Source: Mesomycoplasma ovipneumoniae
Lineage (GTDB): Bacteria; Bacillota_I; Bacilli_A; Mycoplasmatales; Metamycoplasmataceae
Assembly: GCA_009756935.1 (NCBI GenBank)
Contig: VZDP01000004.1
Span: 11,385-75,384 of the forward strand
Direction: 5' to 3'
Length of the DNA: 64,000 bases
Part shown: positions 31,084 to 44,600 of the stretch, one piece after another
Position numbering within the stretch: position 1 is the first letter of the stretch
Layout of the letters: every line of letters begins with the position of its first letter
Made by a program: the position numbers and the translations under genes
Notes under the pieces: generated by a model
What the model saw: the letters and a program-made list of their open reading frames with translations, nothing else
The model's database searches: none
What the model was told of the DNA's origin: nothing

Positions 31084-34000
31084 ATGTACAGAAAAAAAGC
31101 AAAAACCAACCCAATATTTTTATTCGGGGTTGGTATTTTTTCACTTGTTGTTGCCTCTTGTTCAACCTCAAACTCAAATTCATTTCAAAATTACACCGAT
31201 CCAAATAAAAGTCTTCAAAAAAATCAGGTAGATAATTTTTTTCTTCAGTATCCAAATTTTCCTGAAGATATTAAAAATAAAATAAAAGATTCCTTAAATA
31301 TTTCCTCACAAAATTTCGCAAATTCAGAATATATGCCTAAACTTTCTCAATTTGTAGAACAATACTCATCAACATTAGATTTGTTTGGAAAATTCGAGTC
31401 TAATTTTAAATCTAAAACAATCGATAAGTCTTTTAGCGTTAACGAGGATAAATACAATAATTTAAAAAGTGAAATTGAATCGTTTAATCAAAAAATTCTA
31501 AATTCATCTAATTTTGATACTAAATTGGATGAGTATTTAGCCAAAATAAGTGAATTAAACGCAGAAATTACTAAAACTAATGAGACCCTTAGTCAGGAAC
31601 TGTCAACTTTTGGTTGATTTAATACGGTTTTAAAACACGCAAACCTTGTTAATCTTAAAGCCTTAAGTGCGCAAATTAATGACAAAATTACCACTTTATA
31701 TAAAAATGATAATAAAGAAGAAATTGAAAATTTCACCTCAAATTTAATGATTTTGGAAAATATTATCACTCAAATTAAATCAATAAAAAATGAATATTCA
31801 ACTAAGAAAAATGAAGCTTTCAATAATTTAATTACAAATTTTAATTCAAATATAAATTCTGATAACTTAATTAACAATGTGACTGATTCAATTCAAAATC
31901 TTAAAAGTATCCAAACTAATTTAGAAAAAATTGTTAATGAGTCAGCACAAAAAAATGAAAAACTACAAGAATTAAAGAAATCTGTTATTTCAGATGTTGA
32001 GAATGCCGCTAATTTATCCCAAAGTGTTCAAAGTAATTTTAAAGAAAAAATAAATGACTCAATTACTGAATCACAAATTAGTCAAATTAAGGAATTTATT
32101 TCGGATTTAGAAAATGTTGCATCACTTCTGTCTTCATTGAAAACAGAAAAAATAGAACTAGAAAATAAGCCTAATTATTTAAATTCTGAAAATAAAACAG
32201 AATTAGATAATCTAATGAGTTCCTTAAATTTTCTAGATGAACAAAATAAGCTTGTATTAAATGATGAGATTTCCAATAATACAAAATATTTTTTATCTAA
32301 TGCTTTAACAGTCTATGAAAATGTAAAATCAGAAATAGCACGTCTTAATGGTGATGTTAAGCTAAAAGAAGCTAAAAAAACTTTGGAAAATCAATTATTA
32401 CCTAGCAAATTTAGTTCAAATTTTATTTCTAATATTAAAAAACTAGCAGATTCAAAAAAATTAGTTTCTGATATTAAAGATATAAGTTCTAGCATTTTAA
32501 AATTAGCAGATTCGCTTGACTTATATAATGTTGAAGTGAAAAATTCTCAATCATTATTGAATAACTCAAGTACATCTGCAACAAATAAGCAACAACTTGA
32601 AGAAAAAAATAACAAAATTAAAGAAAAATTAGACGAAAATCTCCGACTTAATCAAATTGATAGTGAAAATTTGCCCGGATTTGCTGATGATTTTGCTAAT
32701 TTAGTCAGTTCATTTTCACAGACAATTTTAAATTCAAAAGCGCAAAATGAGCAAATTGTGCAAGAAAAACCACCGGTAAAAGTTGCACAAAATTTATCAG
32801 ATTTTAAACAAGAGGCCCAAAAAGCCCTAAAAATTAGTCTTGATGACCAAGGACTTGACCGTCATAGTATAAAAAAATATCTTACTTCTGCTTCTTTTAA
32901 CCTTCAAAATGCAAATCTTTGGTTAAAACAACCACAAAATGATGAAATAAATTTCAAATTATTAGACTTATCATTAGATAGTAACAACAAAAATATTTTA
33001 GTCCTTAAATATGAGGCGACTTCAACAAAAAACCCTTCACATTCAACGATTTTATCCACCCAACTTTTAATTTCTAATGATGATGTTGACTTAAACAAGA
33101 TAATCTCTTCATTAAACATAGATTTTCTTGATGACTATTTTGATATTTACTATAATTCGTTCCTTGATTTTGAAAAAGAAGACTTCCCTAAGCAAGACGT
33201 AAAAAAATTTATTTTAGAAAATTTTTCTCAATCAAAACAAACAATCGGAAATTTTTTCCATGTTGCATTACCAGAGCGACCTGAATTAACCTTTACCAGT
33301 GATAATAAAATATCTTTAAAATTAGAGATTAAATTTAATAACCAAGTTATTAAAACAGTCATTGTTAAGTCCAAGAACCCAGTTAATTTTAAACAAAAAG
33401 AAAACTTGCCAGTAAAAATTGGATATACTCAAAACTTCAAAAACTCCAGCTTTTATAATCAAACTTACCTTAATGATTCTGAATATGCTGATTATGATTA
33501 TACAAAGACAAATGACCTATCAGCTTATTATTGGAGTTTCCAAGAGCCTGCAGGTGCTGGCGGGGTTGGAAGCTATTGATTTTATAAATATTTATTAAAA
33601 CCAGCTTTAGAATCGCTGCAACAAACAGGGGAAATTGCTGCAAATAAAAAATTTAAAACTCTTAAAGATCAGCCAAAAGTTGTAAAAGTTTCAGAATTTG
33701 GTTCAGAAAACCCAGCAAATCCAGATGAATTAAGCAAGTCCGACCTTGATAAAATTTTTGATAAAATTTTAAAAGATAAACAATTTTTTAACTACGAAAT
33801 TCCTAGAAATGCGACAATTTCACTTTCAACTTTTGATGTTGATAATGAAAAAAGAAGAGTTTTAACCTCAAGTACAACTCAAAGTATTTGGCTTAAATTA
33901 TTAATAAAAAATGGCCAACACACTAGAGAAGAAATTCTACAATTTGCACCTAAAGATTTCTTAAAACCAATTTTATCACCACGTGATAAAGCTGATTTAT

Positions 34001-37000
34001 CATTAATTGAAGACATTTTAAGTGATCCTACTGGTAAAAAATTATTTAAAAACACAAAAATTAACGATATAGATCATACCCACGGTCAAATTTCACTAGC
34101 TGGAAAAACGAGTTCAGAAATAATTAATTCACTTAACAACCTTTATACATTTGCTAAAATTGGAAAATTTGAAATTTTTGCAAAAGATGTTATTTCTACA
34201 AACATTTTAAAAGGTGAGGCAAAAATTTTCTTTTGGTACAAATTTAACGGGTTGGAATTTCCTCTAATTGTTGAAGGAACTAAACGTACTGATGTGTTCA
34301 AAACTGAAAAAGCCATTAGTTTTTCAAATTGACTGCCAGCTACTTATAGCGATATTAAGCCTAAAAATGGGTCTAGTTTCACCAGTGAAGATTTTGCACC
34401 TATTCCAGAAGAAACAGGTCAAGTGGATAGAAGTAATGGCAAAGCAATTTTAAAACCTAATCAAATTTCCACTGATGATAAATCAATAATTGATCAAATT
34501 AATAGTCGCCACTTTGATTATCGTAGAGTGACCGGTGAATTTTATAAAAAAGAGCAAATAGACATAAAATATAGACTAATTGACCCAGCTGATATTGTTG
34601 AACAAAAAGCTGAATCAAAGCTAAATTACTTACTTCAAATAAAAGCTAGAAATGAAACTACTAAAAATAGTGATTTAAATAATTTTAAAAATGAAGAAGT
34701 TAAACTTGAGGGTGAAGACAAAAAAAGTGGAAAAAATAGTGAAAAATTACCAAAAATTGTCGAGAAGCAAATATTTTTTAATACTGATCCTGAAGTCACA
34801 CTTGACACTTCGAAAATTTTAAACAATTATTTTGTCTATTATTATGATGCTAAAACCACTAATATACCAGGTGAAATGACTTTTAAACTTGGTTTTATTA
34901 ACAAAAAAAACACAAATATCCGCTATAGTTCTGACAAAGTCATAAAATTACAAAACCTAGAAAACGATTATAAAAATAAACTTTATCCTGAAGTAATTCT
35001 AAATAAAATCAAATATTCTGATCTTGTTCTAAAAAATAATAGTTCACTTGCAAGAAACGCGTTAAATAACAACAATTTTAAAGATCTTTTTGACATCAAA
35101 GAACAAGCACTTCAGTATAATAATTTCAAAATTTCAAAAGAAAATTTACAATTTCTTGAGACAAAAAAATACAATAATAAATTATATTTCCGTCTAAAAT
35201 ATGTTAATGGGCAATATACTGTTGAAGGATCAACTTGATATTTTTTAACAAATATAAATAACCAAAATATTCAGGCCAATATAGATTTAGATACACAAAA
35301 CCCATTAGTTACTTTATTTGATTCTGGAAATGAAGTAACTAGAAGTCGTGAAATTGAACCTTATTATAAAGATTTATATTGAAATTACGATAATTCTACA
35401 AAGACAGCTAAATGAACATTAAAAGAAAAATATTTTTCTCAAACATTTTTAAAAAATAATCCTAAAAACCGGAAAATAAATCTGCAATTATTTGGAAATG
35501 CTTTAGTTCAAAATACCCGAAGACTTACCCGAATTAGCGGCGGAATGGACTTGCTTGAAAACAAACCAACTAAAGGTGGTTATGATTTTGTTTTTGACTT
35601 TGAAAAATTAGCAAAGGGCGAAATAATAGCAATTACTGAAGAAACCAAAAATGTATTTTTTGAAAATTCAGGGAAAAAATTTGAGAATTTTAAATTTACT
35701 TTAAGTGCTCAATATATCAAAGATCAAGGGATTGAATTTAAATTATGACTAAATAATTCAAATCTTGGTTTAATAGTTGATAATGTTCTTAACCATGTTG
35801 AAAAAGGCGCCGACTTCTATAATAGTTCAAAATTTGACACTTTTGATCCAAAAAAAGCCTTTATTTTACATAAAGCCGGAGCAAGAGTTCATATTGAATA
35901 CACAAATTCGCTTGAAAATGAAGATTTTGGTTCTAAAACAAATCAGTTTGATTATAAAAATATTGACTATACTAATGAAGAACAACCAATTTCATTCTTT
36001 ACCAATTCAGATGCTTACAATTTAGAAAAATATAATCCAAATCAAAATGTTCCTTATAAATTACATGAAGGGTATTTACAAGATTTAGAATTTTTACATA
36101 AATCTTGAGATACTAAAAAATTCCCACTAGCAAAAAATTTATTAGCTAGAACCTTTGGATTTAGTTTTGGAAGTGCAACTATGCTTGCAAAAGTAAATAA
36201 TGACCCAGATGATGGTAAATTTTACATAATCACAAATAATCACGTCGAAGGTGGCGCAAGTTTTGATTTAAATACTCTTTTTGGTAAAGATTTAACTCAT
36301 TCCTTATCAAATACTCGTTACATGGCTATTGCAAGTAAATATTATTCTAATTCAATTGATGGCGGTTATAGCTATTGAGGTGGACCAAACGCCGTCAAAA
36401 ATGTTCCTACTTGGATAGTTTGAACTGGTATTAAACAACCGGATGTAGATGGAAAAAATCCAAAAAATGTTGACATAACTGTTTTAATTGTTGATATTAA
36501 ACCTTTAATTAAAGCGGCTTATGAAAGCGGTGAGTTCCAAAAAGCAGCCTGATTATTAAATTGATATAAATTACCTAACTTAAAATTAAATTCAAATGGT
36601 CAAACAGATTTAACATTTTTTGGTCAAAATGTTAAACATTTTGGAATGAATGGATTTCCTTATGCAAAACAAAGTGGATATATAATTAATAGGGCTAATT
36701 CAGATCAACAAAATGTTACTATTTTGAATCAAACAGGTTATACTCCATCATATTTTAACGCTGGTAATTCCGGAACTGGAGTATTAGGGCCAAATGATGA
36801 GTATATTTCAACAATTAATGGAGGTTCACCACTTACATTTTTACAAAGTTGGAATTATTCAACGGCAAATTATAATTATTTTGGAATAAATTGACAAAAT
36901 GAAAAACCACTTGAACTAAAAAGTAAATATAGTTTATCATCAATGATAATGAGACTAAATGCTCAAAATCCGCGTGAATACAGTCTTCCTTGGTTTTTCA

Positions 37001-37017
37001 AAGATTTTGAAAAATAA
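31084..37017 (+). CDS. Giant lipoprotein with C-terminal DUF31 serine protease domain
   Basis: One continuous 1977-aa frame once the many TGA codons are read as Trp. The lipobox VVASC places the acylated Cys at residue 26. Residues ~30-560 are rich in Asn, Ser, Lys, Leu and Glu and look like long coiled coils (many LKSEIE/LENII-type heptads). The middle (~600-1650) is beta-rich and unrecognised. The last ~300 residues match the DUF31 peptidase type of mycoplasmas, which includes the immunoglobulin protease MIP: His in FYIITNNHVEGG (~1720), Asp in NVDITVLIVDI (~1795), Ser in FNAGNSGTGVLG (~1896). A surface protease is likely; an antibody target is an inference from the family. No MIB-like binding partner gene is adjacent. 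Confidence 0.85.
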
Positions 37018-37121
37018 AATAATCTTAAAGTCACAAAAATTAGCTTATTAATTTAGTCTATTTATTTAAACTTTTCTATTTTTGCTGATTTTATTGACAT
37101 TAAAACTAAAAGGTTCAAAAT

Positions 37122-37800
37122 CCCGAGTTTCCCAGTTTGATGACATAATCCTAAAAAAGTGTCCTGGTTTATTATTTGGGCACTTTTTTAACTTTTTTGA
37201 CAAACTCGGAAAAATAACTATCAAAGCAAAAACACTAAATTTTAAATCTAGCCATCACGAAAGAAAAATCTACTACTAAGCAAACTAAAAAAGCTAAAAT
37301 TTTAACTTAAAAGGCAAAATTATGAATTTTTAAACTACTTTTTTAGTTTAAAACACTAACAAAAATCATAAAAAATATAACTACTATTTAAACTCAATGC
37401 AAATAGAAAACTCGTTTTATTTGCAGCGAGCCTAAAAAACATATGAAGTTTTGAAAGAACAATAACCAAAAGCCTTAAATTTATAGATTTCTAAACGGTT
37501 AAATTTAAGGCATACCATCATATTTGAAAATACAATGGAAAAGCCGCATTTTCAAATTTTTTTATGACAAAAACATTCTTAATTCCCCCTTAATTCTAAT
37601 CTCAAAATTTATTAATTATTCTTAGTGAGGTTCATTATAACATAATTTTATTTTAGACCAAACATTTTTTTTTTTGCAAAAGGCCGATTTTAAAACAATA
37701 AAAATTAAGATTTTAGCCTCAAAAATCGCGGATTTACGGGCATTTTTTGTATTTATATTGACTAAAAAGTAAATTTTGCCATCAAACTGTCAAACTCAGG
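37122..37800 (-). repeat. TIR element, reference copy (679 bp)
   Basis: The best preserved copy. Terminal inverted repeats CCCGAGTTTCCCAGTTTGAT (37122) and, inverted, CCTGAGTTTGACAGTTTGAT (ending 37800). Reading on the minus strand: palindrome near the TIR, T-rich tract, TATAAT (37634-37639), SD-like AAGGGGG with ATG TTT TTG TCA TAA, hairpin CCATTGTATTT/AAATATGATGG, hairpin GCCTTAAATTT/AAATTTAAGGC (11 bp, perfect), a long hairpin ending in CTCAATG-type arms, and a terminator-like hairpin just before the far TIR. No long ORF. It sits exactly between two diverged copies of the DUF31 gene end. Confidence 0.8.
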
Positions 37801-37959
37801 AAAATCCGCGCGAATACAATCTCGCTTGGTTTTTTCAAAAATTTTAAAAAGTAAAATAATTTTAGAGCCCAAAAATTAGTTTATTAATTTAGTCTATTTA
37901 TTTTAAATTTTCTATTTTTGCCGATTTTATTGACATTAAAATTAAAAAGTTAATAATCC
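37801..37959 (+). pseudogene. Relic of the 3' end of a second DUF31 gene
   Basis: These ~159 bases repeat, with about 15% differences and small indels, the last 53 bases of the DUF31 gene and the ~105 bases after it (36965-37121). The relic still reads NPREYNLAWFFQKF and stop, against NPREYSLPWFFKDFEK in the intact gene. A tandem DUF31 paralogue was therefore probably lost here, leaving only its tail beyond the TIR element. Confidence 0.65.
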
Positions 37960-38006
37960 ATTTACTCTAAAAAGTCGCAAAAATTTGTAAAAAAATACTA
38001 AAAAAA

Positions 38007-38057
38007 GAGTAAAATTTACTTTTAAAAGGTAAAATGAAGTAAATTTTACTTTTTTAT
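38007..38057 (+). terminator. Strong terminator upstream of the adhesin pair
   Basis: Arms AGTAAAATTTACTT and AAGTAAATTTTACT separated by about 15 bases, then T-rich. Bases 37960-38006 contain nothing else. Confidence 0.65.
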
Positions 38058-38088
38058 TTAATAAAATAATAAAAAAACACCATTGTAG

Positions 38089-38097
38089 TGCTATAAT
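38089..38097 (+). promoter_or_regulatory. Extended -10 promoter (TGCTATAAT) of the P97/P102-like operon
   Basis: TGCTATAAT 41 bases before the ATG of the P97-like gene, which has an AGAGGAAA ribosome site. Confidence 0.5.
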
Positions 38098-38138
38098 TTT
38101 AAATATTTGATTAAAAACCACATAGAGGAAAAATATAT

Positions 38139-41100
38139 ATGCCTAAAAATACTAATAGATTAGCAATAGCAATAACCGCTGTTGGCGGTGTTGCTATTTT
38201 TGCAACGACTATTGGGCTTGTAACTCGAATTCGCTATACAGGAGAAAATCCCCGAGCTGAATTAGAAAGTTTAGTTTCGCGAGTCCAAAATGTTGCCTTT
38301 AAATCTGATGTCTTTGATGATTCTACCACATACAGCCAAATAAAATCACAACTTTTTGACCAAAGTGGAAAATTATTAGCTGGCACAGATTTAAATAAAT
38401 TTATATCTTTTTACACACAGGTTAACTCCAAACTACGTAAATTTGAGCCAACTTTTGCACCAAATAAGCCATTTTTAGAATTTATTGACTTAATTCCAAA
38501 TGATAATGATCAAAGTTTTGAGCTTCGTTTTCGTGCAAAGCACCAAGTTGATAACAATCACACAGCATTTTCAACCATTATTTCAAAAAAGGTGTCATTT
38601 GCACAACGTTCACAATTTGCTCTTGCCGAATTTAATTCAAACTTAGAAAAAATCACCAAAAGTTTCAAAGAAAATATCCAAAATCTAAGAAGAACAGATT
38701 TTAGCTCAAGTGTTATAAATCCAAGTTTAGTTGATCAAAAAATTGCATCGCTAACTCGTGCAGAAGATTTTGCCGCTGATATTAATAGAGCCCGAACTCA
38801 AAGCGAGGCTGTTGAAAAAATAAGTCAATATTTCCCTGATTTTCAAAAAATAATTAACGATTTAAACTTTGACAAAAATAATTTTTTCACTTTTAAACAA
38901 GGAACAATTTACAATTTTAGTTTAGAAAAACATCCTGGAACTAATAATTTTATTTCAGTTGGTCCAAATTCAGTTCCAAGTTTTTTAGTTAAGGCTGAAT
39001 TAAGTGATGATGCAAAATTTGTGCTTAAAAATTTTAATATTGAAGATGCCCAATTGCTTGAAAAAATTGATTTAGTTCCGCAGGCTAGTTCAGGTTCTGA
39101 GTCAAGCCAAGGTGAAGAAAAACAAGCTAAACAGGCAACTTATTTTGCTGATGTAGACGATATTTTGTCAAAAATTTCACTTAGAAAATTACAATTTACT
39201 GATTTTAAAGTTGGAAGTCAGCCAGTTACTAATACTCAAGTTCAAGCTCAGGCTAGCTTATTAAGTTCTGGAGATATTAAGCAACTAGTTCAAGTTTCCT
39301 CTGAAGTTACCCAAAGTCAACCTCAAGCTCAAGCTGAAGGAGGAGCGGGAGGAGGAACTGGGCAACAAGCAACTTCAGGAACAACTGGAACAGACGCGGG
39401 ATCAACTGGGACAGGTGGAGTGGCAGGCGCAGGAGCACCCGACTCAGGAACAGGATCAACTGGATCAACCACAGATCAGCAAACTAACGGAGAATCTGGC
39501 ACAGAACAACCTTCTGTAACTACTCCAGCTGAACCTGAAGATAAAACAAAGGAATTAGTCAAATATCTTGAAATTTCAAATCGCACTACAAATGAATTTT
39601 TAGCTAGTTTTAATAAAAAAATATATTCTTCTATTAGAGAAAAATCTAAAGAAGTAGTAGATAAAATAAATTCTGAATTATTAATTAAGCCAATTTCCCT
39701 TGATTTTGGTGATTTTAATCAGTATTTTGACAAAAAACAACCTCAAGGTGTTGATTTTTATTTAGATCTTTCTAAAGCACAAGAAAAAGATGGCGTTAAT
39801 ACAGACAATTCAAACCTTGAAATCCCGGTTGTTATTAATCTTTATTCAAGTTTTTTTGGTGACTCAGAAAACAAACTTTTAGGATCTAAAACTTCAGTTT
39901 TTGAAATTCCTAATTTCAAGAAGGTTGGAACACAAACTGGTTCAGCGGGAACTACAGATCTCTCTTCTAATTTAGATACAGAGCGGAAAACATTCTATAA
40001 TCTTGACGGTTTACCTACAACTTCGGCTTCTCAACCAACTTCAGTTTCTGTTTCTGCTTCAACAACAGGTGCGCAAACTACCCAAAATAAACAAATTAGA
40101 ATCGGGTCAACAACAGCTTATATTTCTAAAACTGAGTTAGAAAATTTAATTGGAACTAGTACAACTGGTTCAACTAGTGAAGGAACCGGACAAACTACTG
40201 AATCAAAAGCTCCTAAATTTGAAGAAATTAAGAAAATTATCGGAAATCCTTTCCAATATGCATATGATTTTGATGCAAATGAGTCAATGCTAAAAGCTTG
40301 AGTTGGACAGCAAAAATTCCCTAAACTCGAAGATTTTGCTAGTTTTACGAAAAATAATTTCATTGCATCAGATTACAAAATAAAATCATTAAAATCTGAT
40401 AAATTCTTCAAAAATGAGTATGATGTTGCTTCCTTTTATGCGTATTTAATCCAAATGGAACCTGCTCAAGTTTTAAATTATCTATTTGAAATTGCTAAAG
40501 CAAACGGTTTAGTTGATAAAAATGCTTCAATTAATCTAAATGATATAAAAGATGACAATATTTTCAAAATTGCCTCAGATGTTAAATTTAATACAACTGA
40601 AACTAACCCAGTTTATTCACTTGATTTTAACAACCAGTTTTTAGGTTTTGATTCTCGTGGTTGAATTTCTAATCTATTTTTACCAAAAACTGTTTGGCAA
40701 AAAACAAATACTTTAATTAATGACAGCGATATTTTTACTGAATTAAATAAATATTCACCTGTAAAAGTTGAAACAAGTTCAGGAACAAGTGATGATCTTT
40801 ATAAAACATTGCAAGATGCTGCTAAAAAAATTAAAGAAGCACTGAAAAAACAAAGCTCCTCAATTTTAAAAGCTGGTAATGGTAGCGGTTCTGGCGGCGG
40901 AGGTGGCGCTGGTGGTTCAGATTCAACTACTCAAACTTCAATTCAAGCTGAAATCAAAAAATTCTTTAGTGAAAAAACACAACCACTTAGCACTTTAAAA
41001 GATTTATTGCTAGCATTTTACTTTAAAGCTAAAGAATTAACCAACTTTAACGCTTGATCAAAATTAGGTAGTGATCTAGACTATAAAATTGTTTTTGAAA

Positions 41101-41645
41101 AACACTCAGGTTCAACAGGTTCATCTTCAGGTACTAGTGAAACTCTTACTACACCTTCTGGACTTGAGGACTATAAATTAACTTATTATTACAAGGTTTT
41201 TGACAAAAAAACTGGTGTTGCTAAATATCAAACTCCAAAAATTGACTTAAATTTATGAGTTAATAAACAAGATACTCAAAGAACTGAAAGAGATGAATTA
41301 AACAAAGCTGTTTTAAGTATTCCACCATCATTTTCGCTATTTTACCTCAAAAAAGAGGATTTTGACAAGCTCAAAAAAGGTGATTCTACTGAAAATACTG
41401 AAGGTAAAAAATTCGAAGAAACTGCAGTATTCAAAGAAATTCAAGAAAAAATCCAAGAAAACAATAAAGATCTCAAACTCTCAGTTGTTTCAATAGATGA
41501 AGATAAAATCAGTCCGCAAAGATTTAAAGTTGTGAATTTGCAAATCGAAAAAACTACACCAACTACTGAAGGTTCTTCAACTGGTCAGTCAGTTAAGTCA
41601 AGTCTTAGTTTCCAAGTTAGAATTGCACTAGACGATACACAATAA
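38139..41645 (+). CDS. P97-like cilium adhesin paralogue
   Basis: An 1168-aa surface protein. The N-terminal IAITAVGGVAIFATTIGLVT membrane/signal segment followed by YTGENPRAELESLVSRVQNVAF resembles P97 adhesin family proteins of the M. hyopneumoniae cluster. Stretches such as LRFRAKHQVDNN, FAQRSQFALAEFNSNLEKI and FKAKELTNFNAWSKL also fit. Those adhesins bind cilia and matrix and are cleaved by host or own proteases. The AAKPV-type R1 repeat of P97 is absent. Instead there are Gly/Thr/Ser/Ala-rich low-complexity blocks (about residues 395-465, 600-660 and 905-930) with unusually GC-rich codons. Three or more TGA are Trp. It is followed 35 bases later by the P102-like gene, the same order as P97-P102. 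Confidence 0.83.
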
Positions 41646-41680
41646 TAAAAAAAATTTCTACCATTTTAAAGGAGAAAAAA

Positions 41681-44600
41681 ATGTTAAATAAAGAAAATAA
41701 GTCAAAAAGTATAAAAACAATAATTTCAACAGGTTTTTCGATCACCGCAATTCTTACAACAATCGTTGCAGTTCCTATTGGTTTAACAATTTTTGAGCGT
41801 TCATACAGTTCACAAATTTTTGGAAACGTTGATAAAAATGAAGTTGTCAATTTAAAAACTCAGTCCACCTTTAGCGAAGAAGATTTTATTAATGCTCTTA
41901 ATAATCTAAAATTACATGACCAGTATAAAGATTTATCAGCAAAAACAGCCCTTTCACTGGCTAAAAACCCTTCATATGCATTTAATTTTTTAAATGCATA
42001 TGACTTTAGTCCAATAACTAAACACAATTTTCGGGTAGTTTTAGACATTGAAAAAGCAAATGCTTCTGGCACTGAAGTAAAAAATGTCGTAGTTTATGCT
42101 CATTCAGATCAATTCAAACTTACTTATTCAAAACAAACTGACCTTAAAGGTTTTACCCAAAGTGATAAGGCTGATGGCGATTTAGTTGGATTCCAAATTG
42201 ATCTTGAAAAGTCAAAACTAGAGCTAACAGGCACAAAAAATTCCAATTTAGTAGCTTCCGAAGTTGCTTTTAAACTTGATAATGACTTTCAAGCTTTTTA
42301 TAAAAGAACACGTTCAAAATCACAAGCTTTTTCTGATGCTTTATTCCAAAATGGACTGGCTTATAATTTAGTTAATACTTTAGGTCTACCTTCAATTTTG
42401 GAAAAAGGTTATGTTTTAGCACCAAAAACAGTTGAAAACCAAAAAGCTAAACAAGAAAAAATAGTTATGGTTGGCGATTCAGATACCAAAAGAGTTGACA
42501 GTCTAATGAAAGTTGAAAACTTAGTTTTCAAAAATCTTAACGATCAAGCCGGAACTCTTTCAATTTCTTTTGAGCTAAAAGATCCAAGCGGCAAACTTAT
42601 CAAAGAATTTGACTTTCCAATTTTAGGAATTAAAAAATTAAGCGATGATGTAAAAGCTGTTGAGCAAAAAATTCTTTCACAATTTAGTGATTTTGTTCAA
42701 TTAAAACCACTAGTTCAAATTGCACTTGTCAAAGATAATCTAAGTTTGGCCCAAATCGTCTACAAAACTGATAATAACCCCGTTAATCTCGCAACAGTCT
42801 TGAGCAAAATTACGCAAAACTCACAACAAAATGGACGACAAAGCCAAGTTTCAACCCAACTTTTCCAAGATTCAGGTCAAAATTCACAAGCTAATAATGC
42901 CAAAGTTGACATAAACCGTCAAGATTTAAGTGCTTTTTTCAATTTAAAGTCTGAAAAATTCCAAGTTCCTGGACTTGATGGTTATTTTGTTAAAATTAAC
43001 AGCATTAAATTAGCAGAAAATTTAACCCAAGCGCAAAAAGATAAACTTGTACAAGAAAATAAAGTTTCTTTTGAGGTTGATTTTCAAATAGAAAAACAAC
43101 TAAATATTGAAGCTCCTTACCTTGAAAGTGAATTTGTTAAGTCAAATTATCCAAAAGTTCTTGAATCTTCGCTTGCAAGTTTAGGAAAAGGAAATGATTC
43201 TAAATTTGTTTTAGTTGATCTTGGTTCTTCAAAATCTAATGTTGAAGTTCAACTTGATTATGATGAAAATCAGCGAAAAGTTTTAAATGCTGTCTTAGAA
43301 CAAAATTCAGAAGACTTTACAAATTTAGACAAAATTGATCCTCAAGATCCAAAGTTTGAAAACTTTAATCCTCTAGCTAAAACTTTTGAATTCAAAGAAA
43401 ATCCTAATGGACCAAAATTAACTTTAGAATATGTTAAATCTCTTGTTTCAGAAGTTGTTGAAGATGCTAAAAAACAAAAAACTTTTACCGAAGTAGCCAA
43501 AAAACTTTTCATTTTAGATCTTGGAATGGAGCCTGAAAGTGCTAGCGCTCTGCAAAAATATATAGATCTAAACAAACCAAGATTTGAGCCTACTTCTAAA
43601 GACAGTGGTAGCGAAAAACCAGCTGAAGGTGAGAAAAAAACAGAAGAAGGTGAGAAAAAACCTGAAGAAGGTGCAACAACTGGAAGTCAATCAGCAGATT
43701 CTCAACCATCAACCGGTGTTCCAGCTGCTGGAGCTGGAGCTGCAACAGGAGAGGCAGTAGCAGCCGGAGGTGGCACAGCGGCTACAGGAGGCGCAGGCGG
43801 AGCTGGAGCTACCACATCCACCTCAACAACCGGAGCGCAAGCAACTTCAACAACCGGATCCCAAACAACCTCATCAACAACAGCATTCGAAGATGATTCA
43901 ACTGCTAAAACTAATGATGATTCAACTACTGAAACTAAAACTGAAACAAATGAAGTTTCAACTTTTAAAGGTTTAGGTGTTGAACTTTGAGCATTTTTAC
44001 AAAAATCTAATTATTCTGCACTTGGTCAAACTGATTATCAAGCAGAAGTAGTTACAAAATCTGATAGTCAAATTGATGTAATTCTTAGTTTTGGAACAAA
44101 AACTGAAACAGAACAAAAAGATTCAAATCCTAAAGCTATTTTCTCAATCACACAATTAGAAAATGATGCTGATTATGATGTTCTAAGAAGTTATAATCCA
44201 ACCGTATTTTTTGATTTTCGTCAAAATCAAAAAACAGATGGAAGTGATAAAATTACAAAAATACAACCACTTAACCGTGGCGATGTAAAAATTGATCTTG
44301 AAAATGATAAAGATAATGTTGCAACTAAAGATGGGTTATTAGTAAAAAAAGCTGTTGAAATTAAGGAGGTTCCGGCAAGTCCACAGGAAGCGGCGGCTGT
44401 AACGGCAACTGAAGCAAGTACAACAGTAGCAACTACTGAAACCACAGCACCAACAACTACAACCACAACAGGCACACCGACCCCAACCCCTACTACTACA
44501 ACAACAGAAACTCCAACACCAACTCCAATAACAGAAACAACAACTCCTACAACCACAACCGCAACTACTGCTATTGACTCCAAGAAACAAATTCTTGAAT

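Noticed and set aside
31084..37017. Several separate lipoprotein and hypothetical genes
   Set aside because: All breaks are TGA codons; with TGA as Trp one frame runs from the lipobox to the protease end.
37082..37279. 65-codon plus-strand frame across the left end of the TIR element
   Set aside because: It covers the DUF31 flank and the element terminator; not conserved in other copies.
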